Shown: one piece after another, positions 25,801-34,120 of the stretch
Layout: the number at the start of each line of letters is the position of its first letter
Position numbering within the stretch: the first letter of the stretch is position 1
Source of the DNA: Zygaena filipendulae
Taxonomy: Eukaryota; Arthropoda; Insecta; Lepidoptera; Zygaenidae
Reading direction: 5' to 3'
Assembly: GCA_907165275.2 (NCBI GenBank)
Contig: OU015670.1
Location: forward strand, 8,335,501-8,399,500
Length of the DNA: 64,000 bases
The notes under the pieces: generated by a model
Database searches by the model: none
What the model was told of the DNA's origin: nothing
Seen by the model: the letters and a program-made list of their open reading frames with translations, nothing else
Translations under genes and position numbers: made by a program

Positions 25801-28118
25801 TGACACTTACCCTTTGGTCACAGTCTCGGCGGCGGCGGCAAAACAAATGGTACACAACATAAGAAGATGGCCACAGCTATCAGTGGCGTGAGCTGTGGCC
25901 TAGTTCCTATGTTGTCTACCATTTATTTTTGCCGCTGCCGCCGCCAGCACCACACTGCCGCCGCCGACACTGTGGACACATTATCGTTTGAGAAGTTCGT
26001 TTTAAATCACTCGGGATTAAACGATAATTAGAAATATTAGCCAGAAATACAGCCAGATAGGCAGAGAGAAAGAGAGGCAGATATAGGCAGATACTTCTTA
26101 TGTTGTCTACCATTTGTTTTTGCCGCTGCCGTCGCCGCCACCGCCGCGCCGAGACTGTGGCCAAGGAGTAATGCCGTTTATAATCCTACTTTTCACTTGA
26201 AATCTATACATATAAAATTCTTTGTCCTGAATGACTGACTGACGGACCAACGCCCAGCCTAAACCACTGATCGTAGAGACCTGAAACTTGGAGGGTGTGT
26301 TCTTTGTATGTAGGCATCCGATAAGAAAGAATTATCCGGAATTCTACCCCTAAGGGAGTGAAAAAGGGGGGCAAGAGACACAGATAATATACTTAATACT
26401 ATCCGAGATTATCGCATTAGTCTTCTACTAATTATTCTAAAAGAACATGCCTACCTATTTAAATTTTTCCCGGACACTTTGCCAAATGTCGTATATTTGT
26501 TGGCAACGCAACGCGGGTCGTGACCCGATGAAGTAATTTGGCTAATGCCAACACTTCGCCGAAGGGTCCGGTTGGGGTAGAACAATGCAAACAGCTTTGC
26601 TTCAGCTAGCTTGTGGCATTTGTTAAATTACATTATGCAATACCTAAATTGATTGAGTCGTGACTCATGACAGCTTTCTCACAATCTGTGTATTATATAA
26701 AAGTATAGCTGTCCCCCGCGATTTCATCCGCGGTAATTTCGGAGTTCCCGCGGGAATTCCGGGAAAAAATTGCTGTAGTTTACGGCGATAAGCAGTTCCC
26801 CGCATTAATTCCGGGGTTCCCGCGGGAATTCCGGGATAAAAACTATCCTATCTTTTAAGTTAGACCATATTATGAATGGTTACAAAATTTTATCAAAATC
26901 CGTTGAGTAGTTTCGGAGTCCATCGCGGACAAACAACGTGACACGTGATTTATATATATTAGACTAGCTGTCCCCCGCGATTTCATCCGCGGTAATTTCG
27001 GAGTTCCCGCGGAGGTTGCGGGAAAAAGTACTCTATGTCCTTCAGTTCCCGAGGGAATTCCGGGATAAAAACTATCCTATCTTTTAAGTTGGACCATATT
27101 ATAAATGGTTGCAAAATTTTATCAAAATCAGTTCAGTAGTTTCGGAGTCCATCGCGGACAAACAACGTGACACGTGATTTATATATATTAGATATATATA
27201 TATTAGATAGATAGATATAAAAATTAATCCCTATTTCCCTTGGTCCCGGCATCACGCGTGAACGGCTGGACCAATTTCGCTAGTTATTTTATTCTTGTTT
27301 TAAGTTATTGTAAGGAGAAGGTTGTTATGAAAGTTTGGAGTATCTACACTCACGTGGGTGAATCTCCGAAACGGTTGGACCGATTTTGACGGGACTTTCG
27401 CTGCTGATGTTGTATAAGAGAAAACTATGTATCTATTGTATTAATATATACCTACCTAGTTATAACTAGTTAGGCGAATTTAATGAAATTTGGTTTTCTT
27501 TTTCAGAGCAATAATACTAACTAATTCGGATGAAATAAAGGAATTGGAGCTGTCTAAATTGTTCAAAGATCAAGTGTCGATAGAAAATGAAAGGAAAAAG
27601 GGGTGAGTGTCTTATCTAGTAGTTGCTCCGTGGTTCCTTTAAGGAAACTAGGTACTAAACTATTGGTTTTTGTAGCGCAGCTTAAAAGTATCTAGTTTAA
27701 TAATCTTAAATCATATTTTATTTGTCTTTAGGTTATTTTGTGATAGTATTTTGTTAATTACTAGTCGTTTCACCCACGTTTTACCCTCTTCACTGTACGC
27801 TTAGACGCCTTAACTAGGTAGGTACTTGACCGATCATCATAAAATTTTGCATAAATGGATGTCAGTGCAGAGGTACGAAAAAATTAAGGGTACAGGTACT
27901 TTTTATCCCAGAATTCCCGCGGGAAGATTACGATTAGAGAGATTTTAGATACTTATTTATAGTAAACATACTTTGAAAAATAGATTGACTAGCTTGTTCT
28001 TTCTAAAACGTAGCACACTTTTTTTTTTCTTTTCAGCGGTAAAAGGAAGCAAAGGTCTGAAACGTCCGAGGAATCACTAAACAATATCCATCACACAACA
28101 GACGACTCCGGTATTTGA
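10882..28118 (+). CDS. TMEM26: TMEM26-family multipass membrane protein (9 exons)
   Basis: Exons: 10882-11081, 17762-17876, 18639-18795, 19219-19396, 22419-22551, 23170-23312, 23790-23891, 27507-27602, 28037-28118. All junctions are GT/AG and the phases agree; the sum is 1,206 nt, 401 residues (human TMEM26 is about 368). The start is the ATG in AAAATGG. Family blocks seen: AIWLLELH near residue 82, GRWLLPKGDLTRDQLSQLLL at 135-154, GTAADIIEFF at 158-167, QDAPFLAFRLL near 230 and LLQIYRLYVL near 264. About eight hydrophobic segments reach residue 275. After them comes a long polar tail rich in KK, KH and RK, with no counterpart of this kind in the vertebrate proteins I recall. Molecular function of the family is not established. 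The exon 4/5 junction (donor GTACGT at 19397, acceptor at 22417-22418) is the least certain. Intron 1 (6.7 kb) and intron 7 (3.6 kb) hold many repeats. See 28119-28259 for a possible extension. Confidence 0.87.
11251..11819. repeat. 569-bp giant hairpin in TMEM26 intron 1
   Basis: The left arm (11251-11522) and right arm (about 11549-11819) are inverted copies with only scattered differences. They are separated by a loop of about 26 bp around 'ggttctaaacaatctaattt'. Recognisable pairs include ATCCCATCAAAAACAAACTT with AAGTTTGTTTTTGATGGGAT at the outside, and GGCTTGGCGATCACGTGAAA with TTTCACGTGATCGCCAAGCC near the loop. No reading frame. It could be a foldback transposon; in the pre-mRNA it would form a double-stranded stem of about 270 bp. 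Confidence 0.85.
12070..12501. mobile_element. Two Helitron copies in opposite orientation
   Basis: A reverse copy begins near 12070 ('agctgttccccgcggtttaa'). A forward copy ends at 12501 with 'gtgaaaccgcggggaacagc' and then TAGT. Together they give an overall inverted arrangement. Their 5' ends meet near 12300-12340. In TMEM26 intron 1. Confidence 0.6.
12660..13030 (+). repeat. Dispersed repeat with 'gcgggggcactgccgtgccc'
   Basis: Contains 'gaattgcttcgagaaaagga' and 'gcgggggcactgccgtgccc'. A reverse copy at about 16015-16345 carries 'gggggcacggtagtgccccc' and 'ctttctcgaagcg'-like sequence. A GTGA run lies at 12750-12774. No intact ends or coding frame. Confidence 0.5.
13040..13348 (+). mobile_element. 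Helitron-derived repeat ending in CTAGT
   Basis: Includes 'agctgaaactgctgggtcta', 'aggggttgcaaagttt', 'ttcctgcgggaattctgaaa' and the terminal 'gtgaaaccgcggggcacagc' then TAGT. A reverse relative interrupts the pseudogene at about 50400-50580. Confidence 0.6.
13349..14790. other. TMEM26 intron 1 section, nothing identified
   Basis: AT-rich intron DNA. A GAA run at 13911-13922 and a few short open frames without splice context or family resemblance. Confidence 0.4.
14791..14996. mobile_element. MITE family B, 5'-truncated copy
   Basis: Carries the reverse-oriented family B interior ('acactggagaaattttgagt', 'cataattaaaaaacgttcc') and one intact terminus 'tattgcttatctgcgtcc'. The opposite terminus is missing. 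Confidence 0.6.
15140..15245 (-). mobile_element. Truncated Helitron 3' end
   Basis: 'ggctgtgccccgcgatttca' followed by 'ggcgggaatttcgggacaaa' and 'aacatcagctatctg'. Only about 105 bp. Confidence 0.5.
15333..15383. mobile_element. Micro-insertion family 2: 35-bp palindrome with exact 8-bp TSD
   Basis: GTTATATT at 15333-15340 and again at 15376-15383 flanks a 35-bp hairpin unit (15341-15375). The unit opens CTCAGACGAAATAAAAA and closes ATTTCGTCTGAG. Nothing lies between the two inverted arms but a few A/T bases. This is two transposon-like ends back to back with no body. Confidence 0.75.
15381..15420. mobile_element. Micro-insertion family 1, site 2 (24 bp, exact 8-bp TSD)
   Basis: ATTATGCT at 15381-15388 and 15413-15420 flanks 24 bp (15389-15412). 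In reverse complement the unit begins CAGAGAGAAGG and ends CACTACGTG. Its left duplication overlaps the right duplication of the adjoining family 2 palindrome by 3 bp. Confidence 0.75.
15496..15851. mobile_element. MITE with ~30-bp TIRs and TA target
   Basis: Left end TACAACGTGTTAATGAATTA and onward to 'actgaaaac'; right end 'gttttcagttaattcattaa' and onward to 'cacgttgta'. TA flanks both ends, as in Tc1/mariner elements. About 356 bp, non-coding. Confidence 0.65.
16015..16345 (-). repeat. Reverse copy of the 12660-13030 repeat
   Basis: Shares the 'gggggcac...gtgccccc' core, the 'ctcgaagcg' block and the flanking 'atcaaaattcttagggtact' block with 12660-13030 in reverse complement. Confidence 0.5.
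16471..16920. repeat. 450-bp foldback with 172-bp arms
   Basis: The left arm (16471-16642) starts AAATCCCAACAAAAACATTT. The right arm (16749-16920) ends AAATGTTTTTGTTGGGATTT. They are almost perfect inverted copies around a 106-bp loop. The arms contain repeated 'ctctac/ctctaca' words. Both arms encode the same 40-odd residue open frame starting MLPRRDHMPALSK, one on each strand, only because they are inverted copies. In TMEM26 intron 1. Confidence 0.85.
16998..17110. mobile_element. Helitron-derived fragment
   Basis: 'cagtgaaagtcccgttaaaa' and 'agattagccggaacaaacag' followed by GACA repeats, matching 1200-1290. Confidence 0.45.
17111..17761. other. End of TMEM26 intron 1, nothing identified
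   Basis: About 650 bp without a recognised repeat or gene. The exon 2 acceptor CAG is at 17759-17761. Confidence 0.35.
18276..18316. mobile_element. Micro-insertion family 4, site 2 (27 bp, 7-bp direct repeat)
   Basis: CTTAAGG at 18276-18282 and 18310-18316 flanks a 27-bp unit starting CACAGATAATATAATACT. One base further out differs, so the direct repeat is 7 of 8. In TMEM26 intron 2. Confidence 0.5.
19397..20999. other. TMEM26 intron 4, mostly unique
   Basis: No gene or clear repeat in this stretch. Confidence 0.35.
21001..21052 (+). mobile_element. SINE 3' tail fragment
   Basis: 'cccgtttgccccctatgaca' then a poly-A tract, matching the end of the SINE at 4870-5462. Confidence 0.6.
21351..21684 (+). 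mobile_element. MITE family A copy
   Basis: Family block order is intact from 'gaaaatcaaaattctaatta' and 'gtccgtccgttag' through 'tacaagacggactaaa', ending 'gtcaatttgcccat'. In TMEM26 intron 4. Confidence 0.65.
22050..22285 (-). mobile_element. MITE family A, shorter reverse copy
   Basis: Starts 'gggcatgatga', then 'tttagtccgtcttgtagatt', and ends 'gatttttataccttgtcatc' and 'atgcc'. It ends about 130 bp before TMEM26 exon 5. Confidence 0.6.
22925..22972 (+). mobile_element. Helitron 3'-end remnant
   Basis: 'cacatgggtaaaaccctcag' then 'ggtcagctagt', a decayed CTAGT terminus. Confidence 0.35.
24001..24232. mobile_element. Foldback MITE, copy 2 (inverted relative to copy 1)
   Basis: A 232-bp palindrome with the same ends and arms as 1752-1984. 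The asymmetric centre ('catttaatgagatgtaactt') is the reverse complement of copy 1, so the two copies face opposite ways. In TMEM26 intron 7. Confidence 0.8.
24680..24775. repeat. Dispersed 3'-end repeat ('ctttattgcac')
   Basis: 'gaactttattgcac' followed by 'ttctctaatctctaccagtc', a block also seen in modified form at about 25600-25675 and 41985-42060. Probably a common LINE or SINE tail; the parent is not identified. Confidence 0.4.
25806..26170. repeat. Foldback element with GCC repeats
   Basis: Left segment 'ccctttggtcacagtctcgg' with a GGC run and 'aacaaatggtacacaacata'. Right segment 'tatgttgtctaccatttgtt' with a GCC run and 'cgagactgtggccaaggag'. A third partial arm lies at 25905-25965. 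The GGC/GCC runs give Arg- or Ala-rich false frames. In TMEM26 intron 7. Confidence 0.6.
26705..27190 (-). mobile_element. Two tandem Lep1-type Helitrons (reverse)
   Basis: Copy 1 begins near 26705 and copy 2 at 26963 with 'actagctgtcccccgcgatt'. Both continue with 'cggtaatttcggagttcccg' and end with 'gtccatcgcggacaaacaac' and 'gtgacacgtgatttatatat'. Copy 2 is near-identical to 61452-61681. Confidence 0.65.
27200..27420. mobile_element. Helitron-derived fragment
   Basis: 'tcacgcgtgaacggctggac', 'cacgtgggtgaatctccgaa' and 'cgattttgacgggactttcg', typical Lep1-type internal words. It ends about 90 bp before TMEM26 exon 8. Confidence 0.45.
27760..27930. mobile_element. Helitron-derived fragment
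   Basis: 'ctagtcgtttcacccacgtt', 'catcataaaattttgcataa' and 'cccagaattcccgcgggaag'. TMEM26 intron 8. Confidence 0.4.
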
Positions 28119-28259
28119 CATCACCGCGTTCGCAGGGAGAGCCCTAAGCGAAGTCCTAAGCATAAGCACAGGGACAGACACGATGACAGACACAAAGACA
28201 AGAAAAGAAACAAGAAGAAACACAACAGTACCGAAAGCGACACAAGTAGTTCCAGTTGA
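28119..28259 (+). other. TMEM26: In-frame continuation after the TMEM26 TGA (possible readthrough tail)
   Basis: The TMEM26 frame ends ...DDSGI, TGA (28116-28118), CAT. The same frame stays open for 46 codons to TGA at 28257-28259. The extension is extremely basic and polar (RRESPKRSPKHKHRD, DKKRNKKKH, then STESDTSSSS), matching the upstream tail in composition. UGA followed by C is the leakiest stop context known in animals, and insects use readthrough often. It could instead be a recent nonsense allele or a sequencing error of a CGA codon. Confidence 0.5.
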
Positions 28260-28386
28260 AGATAACGGCTGAATGTGTATCGGTTCCTTTGCATTCGGAA
28301 AAGGGATTTTTGTCTATGGCTTTTGGGAGCGCGAAAACGAAATGAAAGGGAAATATTTTCATTGACAAATCGTCTATCGATTTTTA

Positions 28387-28531
28387 GGGCCTATGCATAC
28401 CACGTTTTTTAAACGCGTCGTCGACGCGCTACAGACGCGATACGAACGCGAGTCAGACGCAGCCTGTAGATTTTTGTAGGATAAAAACGCGCGTCGACGG
28501 CACGTTTAAACAACGTGGTGTGAACAGGCTC
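28387..28531. mobile_element. 145-bp PIF/Harbinger-type MITE
   Basis: TTA flanks both ends (28384-28386 and 28532-28534). Left end GGGCCTATGCATACCACGTT; right end AACGTGGTGTGAACAGGCTC, its imperfect inverse. The interior is rich in ACGCG/GACGC words. It lies in or just after the TMEM26 3' UTR. Confidence 0.65.
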
Positions 28532-28792
28532 TTATATCGGGATTCACCACACGATTCCGATTCATTTATAATATCTAGTGTAGGTATTTTTAAGGTTTTT
28601 CTGCAGAACTATATATATTAATAATAATAATCCACTTCACCACACACAGATCTACTTAATCCCACACTAAGCTATAAGCTTTTGTCGTGGAAACCAAGCA
28701 AACGTGGTATATACCTACTACACATATTATTACATAATATATTATACTATAGATATATATATATATACACCCAGACTGGAAAATGGAACCCT

Positions 28793-28892
28793 GTGTTCAT
28801 CACACAAAGTCCACCCCCACCGGGAATCGAACCCGGAACCTCTTGATTAGCGGGCAGGCATGGTGAGCATTGCGCCAATCGGGTCGCCAAAT
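28793..28892 (-). mobile_element. tRNA-derived SINE fragment
   Basis: Read in reverse: a 'ggcgacccgattggcgcaat' tRNA-like head, a B box 'ggttcgattccc', then 'ggactttgtgtgatgaacac' and 'agggttcc'. No tRNA acceptor stem, so it is not a functional tRNA. A related fragment is at 32605-32710. Confidence 0.6.
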
Positions 28893-29831
28893 GCAGGTAA
28901 GTAAGATTTATAATACCTATTTATTTTTATCTATTATATTATTGCAACAGCAGCGTTATTGCAATACCGGAATGTTAATAAAATGCTGAAACTATTATTT
29001 TTAAATTATTACTCCTAGTGGAAAATAAAGAAAAAGTCAGGAAATTGTTTCTCAATAACGATTAAATTATTGACTTTGGTAACCACTAGTTAATCAGGTA
29101 TATTAAGACGTTAAGTGCCTTTAATCTACTCGTACACGTAGATCGTGGACAGATCAATATCCACACAGTCCACAGTTGACCACTCTAGAGTTAGAAAAAG
29201 ACGAACTGACTTTCTGGAGTGCAAGAGGCGCAATACCCCGATATAATCCTCAATTCAATCAAATCAATCTATTAGTAGATATTCTAAAAATACAATTAGT
29301 ATTTAGACTGGTCGCATGATCGCTTGGTCTCTTGTACGCCATTCTACAGCTGGATATTGAACATTCAGTCCATTCTCTATTTTTATGATATGACTAATTG
29401 ATACAACGAATTACACTTTTTTTATGAATATAAATTAATATGTGCCTTTTTATATAGATAATATTATATTCTAAATTATATTTTATTTTGAGGTACCTGC
29501 TGGATCAGGTATTGGCGTGAACCTTTAACCTCCGCCTCTCTAACTATAGATTAATTTCATTATTGAAGTAAAATAAATTTAAAAGCAATGCAAAATGTAA
29601 ATTATAATATATTTTCATTAGAATAATAAATACTTAATTCTAGGCAAGTAAATCATTACTGTACTGTAAAGCACGCACACTCATAAATATAATTATTAAA
29701 AACTATTATATAAATTTCATGTATTTTTGGTAGATTTTATAATAAAAACATTTTAAATCGCACACATTTTTTTTCTAATTTCTGCAAAAACTACCAGTTT
29801 AGTCTTAAGTGACCTGTCAAAGTTTTCAGCG
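28893..29831. other. Convergent intergenic region between TMEM26 and the esterase
   Basis: AT-rich DNA. Possible TMEM26 polyadenylation signal AATAAA at 28977-28982. No gene seen. Confidence 0.4.
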
Positions 29832-31912
29832 CTATTTTCTATAAATGTCAGCGCCATATTTAAAGTACAGTGAGCGCCAAAAGTATGCTCTTTCAGGCGT
29901 CAACGGAGCGACGTACTGTGGTTCCAGAGCTATGGCCAAATTATGGGGGTACGGAAGCCATGCCCCATTCGCTGGATCAGGTGTCGGTGAACTGAAATAT
30001 TTAATGAAGAAATGTTTGAAATTTGCCATGACACAGTGTAATTAAACGACAGAAGTTTTTGACCTATGAATACGTATCTATACGCGTCAGGGCAGACATT
30101 GGGACATTCCCTTTAATTTTATTAAGTTAGAAATTTTCTATATCCCAGGACTATACAAGACTACATATATCGCAAAAAACTGTTAAATTTCCCGGGAGTA
30201 GTAGTTATAAGTAATAAGAGCAAAACATACCCATATTTAGCAAAGTTGGTCCACATCATAGTCATGAAAGTTACTATTCTCGCATCATTCTCGTCCATGG
30301 GCAGTGGCATCCTTTCCAGTTCAAACAGGTAGAACAACTCATCCTGGTTAGTCGTGGCTGGCAGACTACTATTGGTTAACAACCGACCGAGGTTCCTACT
30401 GCCGATGTAGTCGAAAATATACTGATAAACAGGCAGCGCTGAATTATTTGCATATAGCTCAGCAAACAGTGACATTGGTCCTACATAGCCAAAATCAGAA
30501 TTCAAATTGATGATACCGCCAATAAGAGCTTCTTCCGATGACGTGTTTGTAAAATAGGTCTGTTTTAAAATTGTCCTGAGATCTGGTTTTTCTTCGTCTG
30601 GTACGTAAAGACTTCTCTGGTCTAATACAGAGTCGTCTTCGTTCTCAATGCGGTCCATCTGACTCGTTATAGTGTTGTAGTCTAGAATACTGGTCAGACC
30701 CTCGACTGTGTTTATTCCAATAATAGCTGGTACAGGGTTGAATGATCTGTGTTTTCTACCAGCAGCAAGGATATTGTAGGGTGTATCGACTAGGAATGGT
30801 TCTTCGTCTTCAAAAATCTCTTCAACGGATGGTAAGAAGACAGATTTCGCGTTCATTTGTTTTCCTATAGCCTCTTCTACTACCTCAATAGGAGCAGTGG
30901 AGTAAACTTGGAAAAGTTCTACAGGATCTATAGTGTTTACTTCTAAAGATTTCGCAACTTGACTGGCTGTGCCTAATGGATCCGAGTCAAACGACTGCGG
31001 AGAAAAAACAGAACCACTTTCAGATATAATCCTATTGAACAGTCCTTTCGTTGATTCCGAGAGGGTCAGATAAATGGCGGCGGTGCCACCGCTTCCTTGC
31101 CCAAAGACGGTGACATTATCAGGATTACCACCAAAGTTACCAATATTATCTTGAATCCATCGCAATGCCGCTCTTATATCCTTCAATCCGCAATTGCCCG
31201 GTGCTTCTCTGATGCCCAGATTCAAGAATCCGTAAGCATTTAACCTATAATTGACGGTGACTAAGACCACTTCGTTGCTTAGCAGGTATTGGGGTCCGTA
31301 AATGCTCGGTGAGCCGGTTCCAACGCCAAAGTCTCCTCCATGTAGGAATACCATCACAGGCAATGAGGAGTTTGGGTGTGCTGTGGGTGTGTAGACGTTA
31401 AGTACTAGGCAGTCTTCATTGTAACTCGGAGCAGCTAAGATGTCGTTTGTGAGGAATTGAGGACAAAGTACAGCGCGAGCATCCGCCTTGTAGACACCGG
31501 CGAATGAAGGTGGTGGAGCTGGTGCCTGTGCCACAGAAAGATGAAGGTAGGTATTAGAATACGATGAAATTAAGTCAAAGTACAATTCAAAAAACAATTT
31601 ATTATATCTAGATCTTATTGTGGCGACTGGCGATATCCAACTGTAGAGTTTCAATGATTCGAATATGGTAGAACATTGGTAGGTACATATTTTCGCTACA
31701 ATAGCTGAAATAAAATTAGCCAGTAAATAACTTACCCTAAAACGTAAAGGGGTTGCGTATCTCACGCCAAGAAACTCATAACAAATCCTATTAGCTGCTA
31801 AACTACCTTCAATTTCACCTTGTTTTGTTTTCACCAAACGAGTTGGTTCTAAACCCCGACTGCCGTTGAAGGCAGTAACAATAAAACAAATGACTAGGAT
31901 AAATTTACCCAT
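29832..31912 (-). CDS. Secreted carboxylesterase-like protein, predicted inactive (3 exons)
   Basis: Exons on the minus strand: 31912-31736, 31525-30231, 29991-29832; phases agree and give 543 residues, a normal length for insect alpha/beta-hydrolase esterases. The N-terminus MGKFILVICFIVTAFNGSRG is a signal peptide. Typical blocks follow: FLGVRYA (about 48), EDCLVLNVYTP (about 97), an oxyanion-loop motif HGGDFGVG (about 121), VNYRLNAYGF and NIGNFGGNPDNVTVFG. The nucleophile elbow, normally GESAG, reads GQGSGG at 201-206, so the catalytic Ser position is Gly. The acid is kept (NTVEG, Glu near 334). The catalytic His (usually HADEL) is Asn in NQDEL (about 452). With two of three triad residues lost it should not hydrolyse esters and may be a binding or adhesion-type member. 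It ends YGADIYRK with no ER-retention signal. The 210-nt first intron is open in frame (see findings). It converges on TMEM26. Confidence 0.9.
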
Positions 31913-32604
31913 GCCTTCGCTTGTGTTCTTAAAACTAGAAATGAAAATCCGTTGCCGATTCGTGCTCTTTATAACATAAAGGTTCCAGATAATAATTACC
32001 ATGTTGCATTATTACATAACATGTTATCAAAAATACGATTACAGTAGGTAGGTACAGGTTCTGTCTTTTATCTAAAAATAACTTAATCTGATGTGTAAAA
32101 GCTAATGGGTAATTTTGGTACCTGCTTATTCGAACGTGACTATTAAAGAAAAATCGATTGATAGGTAGGTATATCAATGATATTTAGGTATTAATTTAAT
32201 TTCTATGTAGAAATTGATGGAGTGATACAATAAAACGATTGTTAAGCAAACTATTCACAATTACACTGATTACCTATACAATATTTACAATATCTGTTTA
32301 TTTACGTCATCTATCGCACGTAGTAATTCTTAGGTAGGTACACTAAAGAGCGTTTGGGATTAAGTTACAGGCAAGCACGTTATGGGCACGGTAAAAATTA
32401 TGGACATAGGGCCCTTATTCACTATGACCATAACGAATAAGCCGCCGCGTTAAGGCAAGACGCCGCAAAAACTGTCTTTCCCTCGTAATCAAAGAAGTTT
32501 TACTGCAAAACAAACTAAAAATTAAAATTAAAATACATTTACAACGTTTCTTATGGCATAAAGAATAATAATTTCTAATATTTTGGCATCTAGCACGTTT
32601 GGAA
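31913..32604. other. Upstream region of the esterase, nothing identified
   Basis: About 690 bp of AT-rich DNA that should hold the esterase promoter. The words 'gggcccttattcactatgac' at about 32406 recur at about 2047, so part is repeat. Confidence 0.35.
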
Positions 32605-32712
32605 ATATGTTTTTGGGCAAGGAATGTTGTTGATCATAGCCCTAGTAAGTGGAACCTTGTGTTCATCACACAAATTCCAGCCCCACCGGGATGCGAACCC
32701 GGAAGGAACCTC
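32605..32712 (-). mobile_element. tRNA-derived SINE fragment
   Basis: Contains 'gtggaaccttgtgttcatca' and 'accgggatgcgaacccggaa' (reverse of a B box), related to 28793-28892. Confidence 0.5.
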
Positions 32713-32847
32713 TGTTTACTGTCATTTAAAACATCTTTCTTTTGTATTAATATTAGCATTTGGCACGTCATCCATCCGCGTAATTAATCTACGTTTTTAT
32801 TTATGGTTTCAGCTCTGTTAAATAATAATACCTATCAGTGGTTTTTT

Positions 32848-33170
32848 TAGGGTTCCGTACCCAAAGGGTAAAACGGGACCCTATTATAAGACTCCGCTGT
32901 ACATCCGTTTGTCTGTCCGTCTGTTAACAGGCTATATCTTATGAATCGTGACTTCTGTTGCCGCTATAACAACAAATACTAAAAAACAGAATAAAATAAA
33001 GGGGCTCCCATAAACCAAACGTGAATTTTTTTTTTGCCCGTTTTTGCTCGATATTGATACATAACGGCTACAGGTAAACGCTTGAAATATTCACAGAATA
33101 TTTAGTTAACTTTAAAAACAAATAAGAACAATAAATGATTATTTGTCGTGTTTATTTTAAGTTAGGTGGA
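32848..33170 (-). mobile_element. Reverse copy of the 3361-3907 repeat
   Basis: Starts 'tagggttccgtacccaaagg' and includes 'gttgccgctataacaacaaa', 'ggggctcccataaaccaaac' and 'cgtttttgctcgatattgat'. It lacks the long GGAC array. Confidence 0.6.
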
Positions 33171-33307
33171 TGTATAATTTATAATCATGACATGGTGGGT
33201 TTGAGTAAATCCCTCGTTCAACCTTTCATTCTATATTTTATTCGACGTATCGCATAGGTAAGTAGGTATAAAAACGCTGTTCTCAAAGATAATCTATACT
33301 ATATGAC

Positions 33308-33603
33308 TATAATAAAAGAGTAAAATCCGCCATTCTGTACATAGAATATTTTTATCTAAAATTGAGAGGGGTGATAAAAGAAGAGTAACCAAGCCCAAAA
33401 AAAAAGTTATTAAAATTCTTTTCCGTCTGTCTGGTCGCGATAATCTCCGCATCTACTGAACCGTTTGTCATGCGGTTTTCACAGGTAGATTAAGCTTAGC
33501 CTGGAGTTACATATAGGCTTTGTTCCATTGAAATCGGATGTCGGGAAAAAAAGTTGTTGTATAAAAACCTTTCATGCGGGTGAAACCGCGGGGCATAGCT
33601 AGT
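33308..33603 (+). mobile_element. Helitron subfamily copy (~295 bp)
   Basis: Opens 'actataataaaagagtaaaa' and ends 'cgggtgaaaccgcggggcat' then AGCTAGT. Internal words 'cgcgataatctccgcatcta' and 'ggttttcacaggtagattaa' are shared in reverse with 41632-41930 and 51168-51475, defining one subfamily with three copies here. Confidence 0.65.
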
Positions 33604-33970
33604 AATTAATAATTATTGATCCTCCGTAAAATTGATTGTTCTGTAGTGAAAGTGAAAGTGAAAGTTTCATCCGTAAGCATTGATATAATCAATGTCCGTA
33701 ACTCGAAACACTCTAATTTTCCTTGCCAGTTTCAGCGCATTAAAAATAGGTCTTTTGACTGCTTTTGATATTTGATGTTTCAAGTCATTTATTTCAACTA
33801 CCAGAAATTAAAAATAAAAGAAATGGCTTTGGATTAAATTATTATTATACGAAGATAGTAGTTTTATTATCGTACAGTGATACCTTTTGGAAAATGAACA
33901 TAAGAAATGGCAGTATAGGCCTAATTCTCTTTGCTTTTCTAGTATAAAAATAACTTTTTTTAAATGGTTT

Positions 33971-34001
33971 GATTTTTGCGTTCTCCGTCTACGGATTTTT
34001 G
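33971..34001. mobile_element. Micro-insertion family 3 (15 bp, exact 8-bp TSD)
   Basis: GATTTTTG at 33971-33978 and 33994-34001 flanks only CGTTCTCCGTCTACG. Related 'ctccgtctac' palindromes occur near 4790 and 60975, but without clean direct repeats. Confidence 0.6.
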
Positions 34002-34014
34002 GGAACCAGGAATT

Positions 34015-34120
34015 CACAACACGATAATGTACGACACTGGAATGTACAGCACTGGAATGTGCGACACTGGATTGTACGACACCGGAATGTACAGCACCGG
34101 AATTGGTGACACCGCTCCTA
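34015..34120. repeat. ~15-bp tandem array, left arm
   Basis: About six units alternating 'gtacgacactggaat' and 'gtacagcactggaat', ending 'accggaattggtgacaccg'. An inverted array with the same units lies at 35025-35120, so the pair brackets about 1.1 kb. Confidence 0.6.

Noticed and set aside
28793..28892. Possible tRNA gene on the minus strand
   Set aside because: It has A- and B-box-like words but no paired acceptor stem, and the sequence continues into a SINE body found elsewhere.
30161..32002. Uninterrupted 613-codon esterase frame
   Set aside because: It reads through intron 1 and past the last donor. Family alignment supports three exons with the start at 31912 and the end at 29832.
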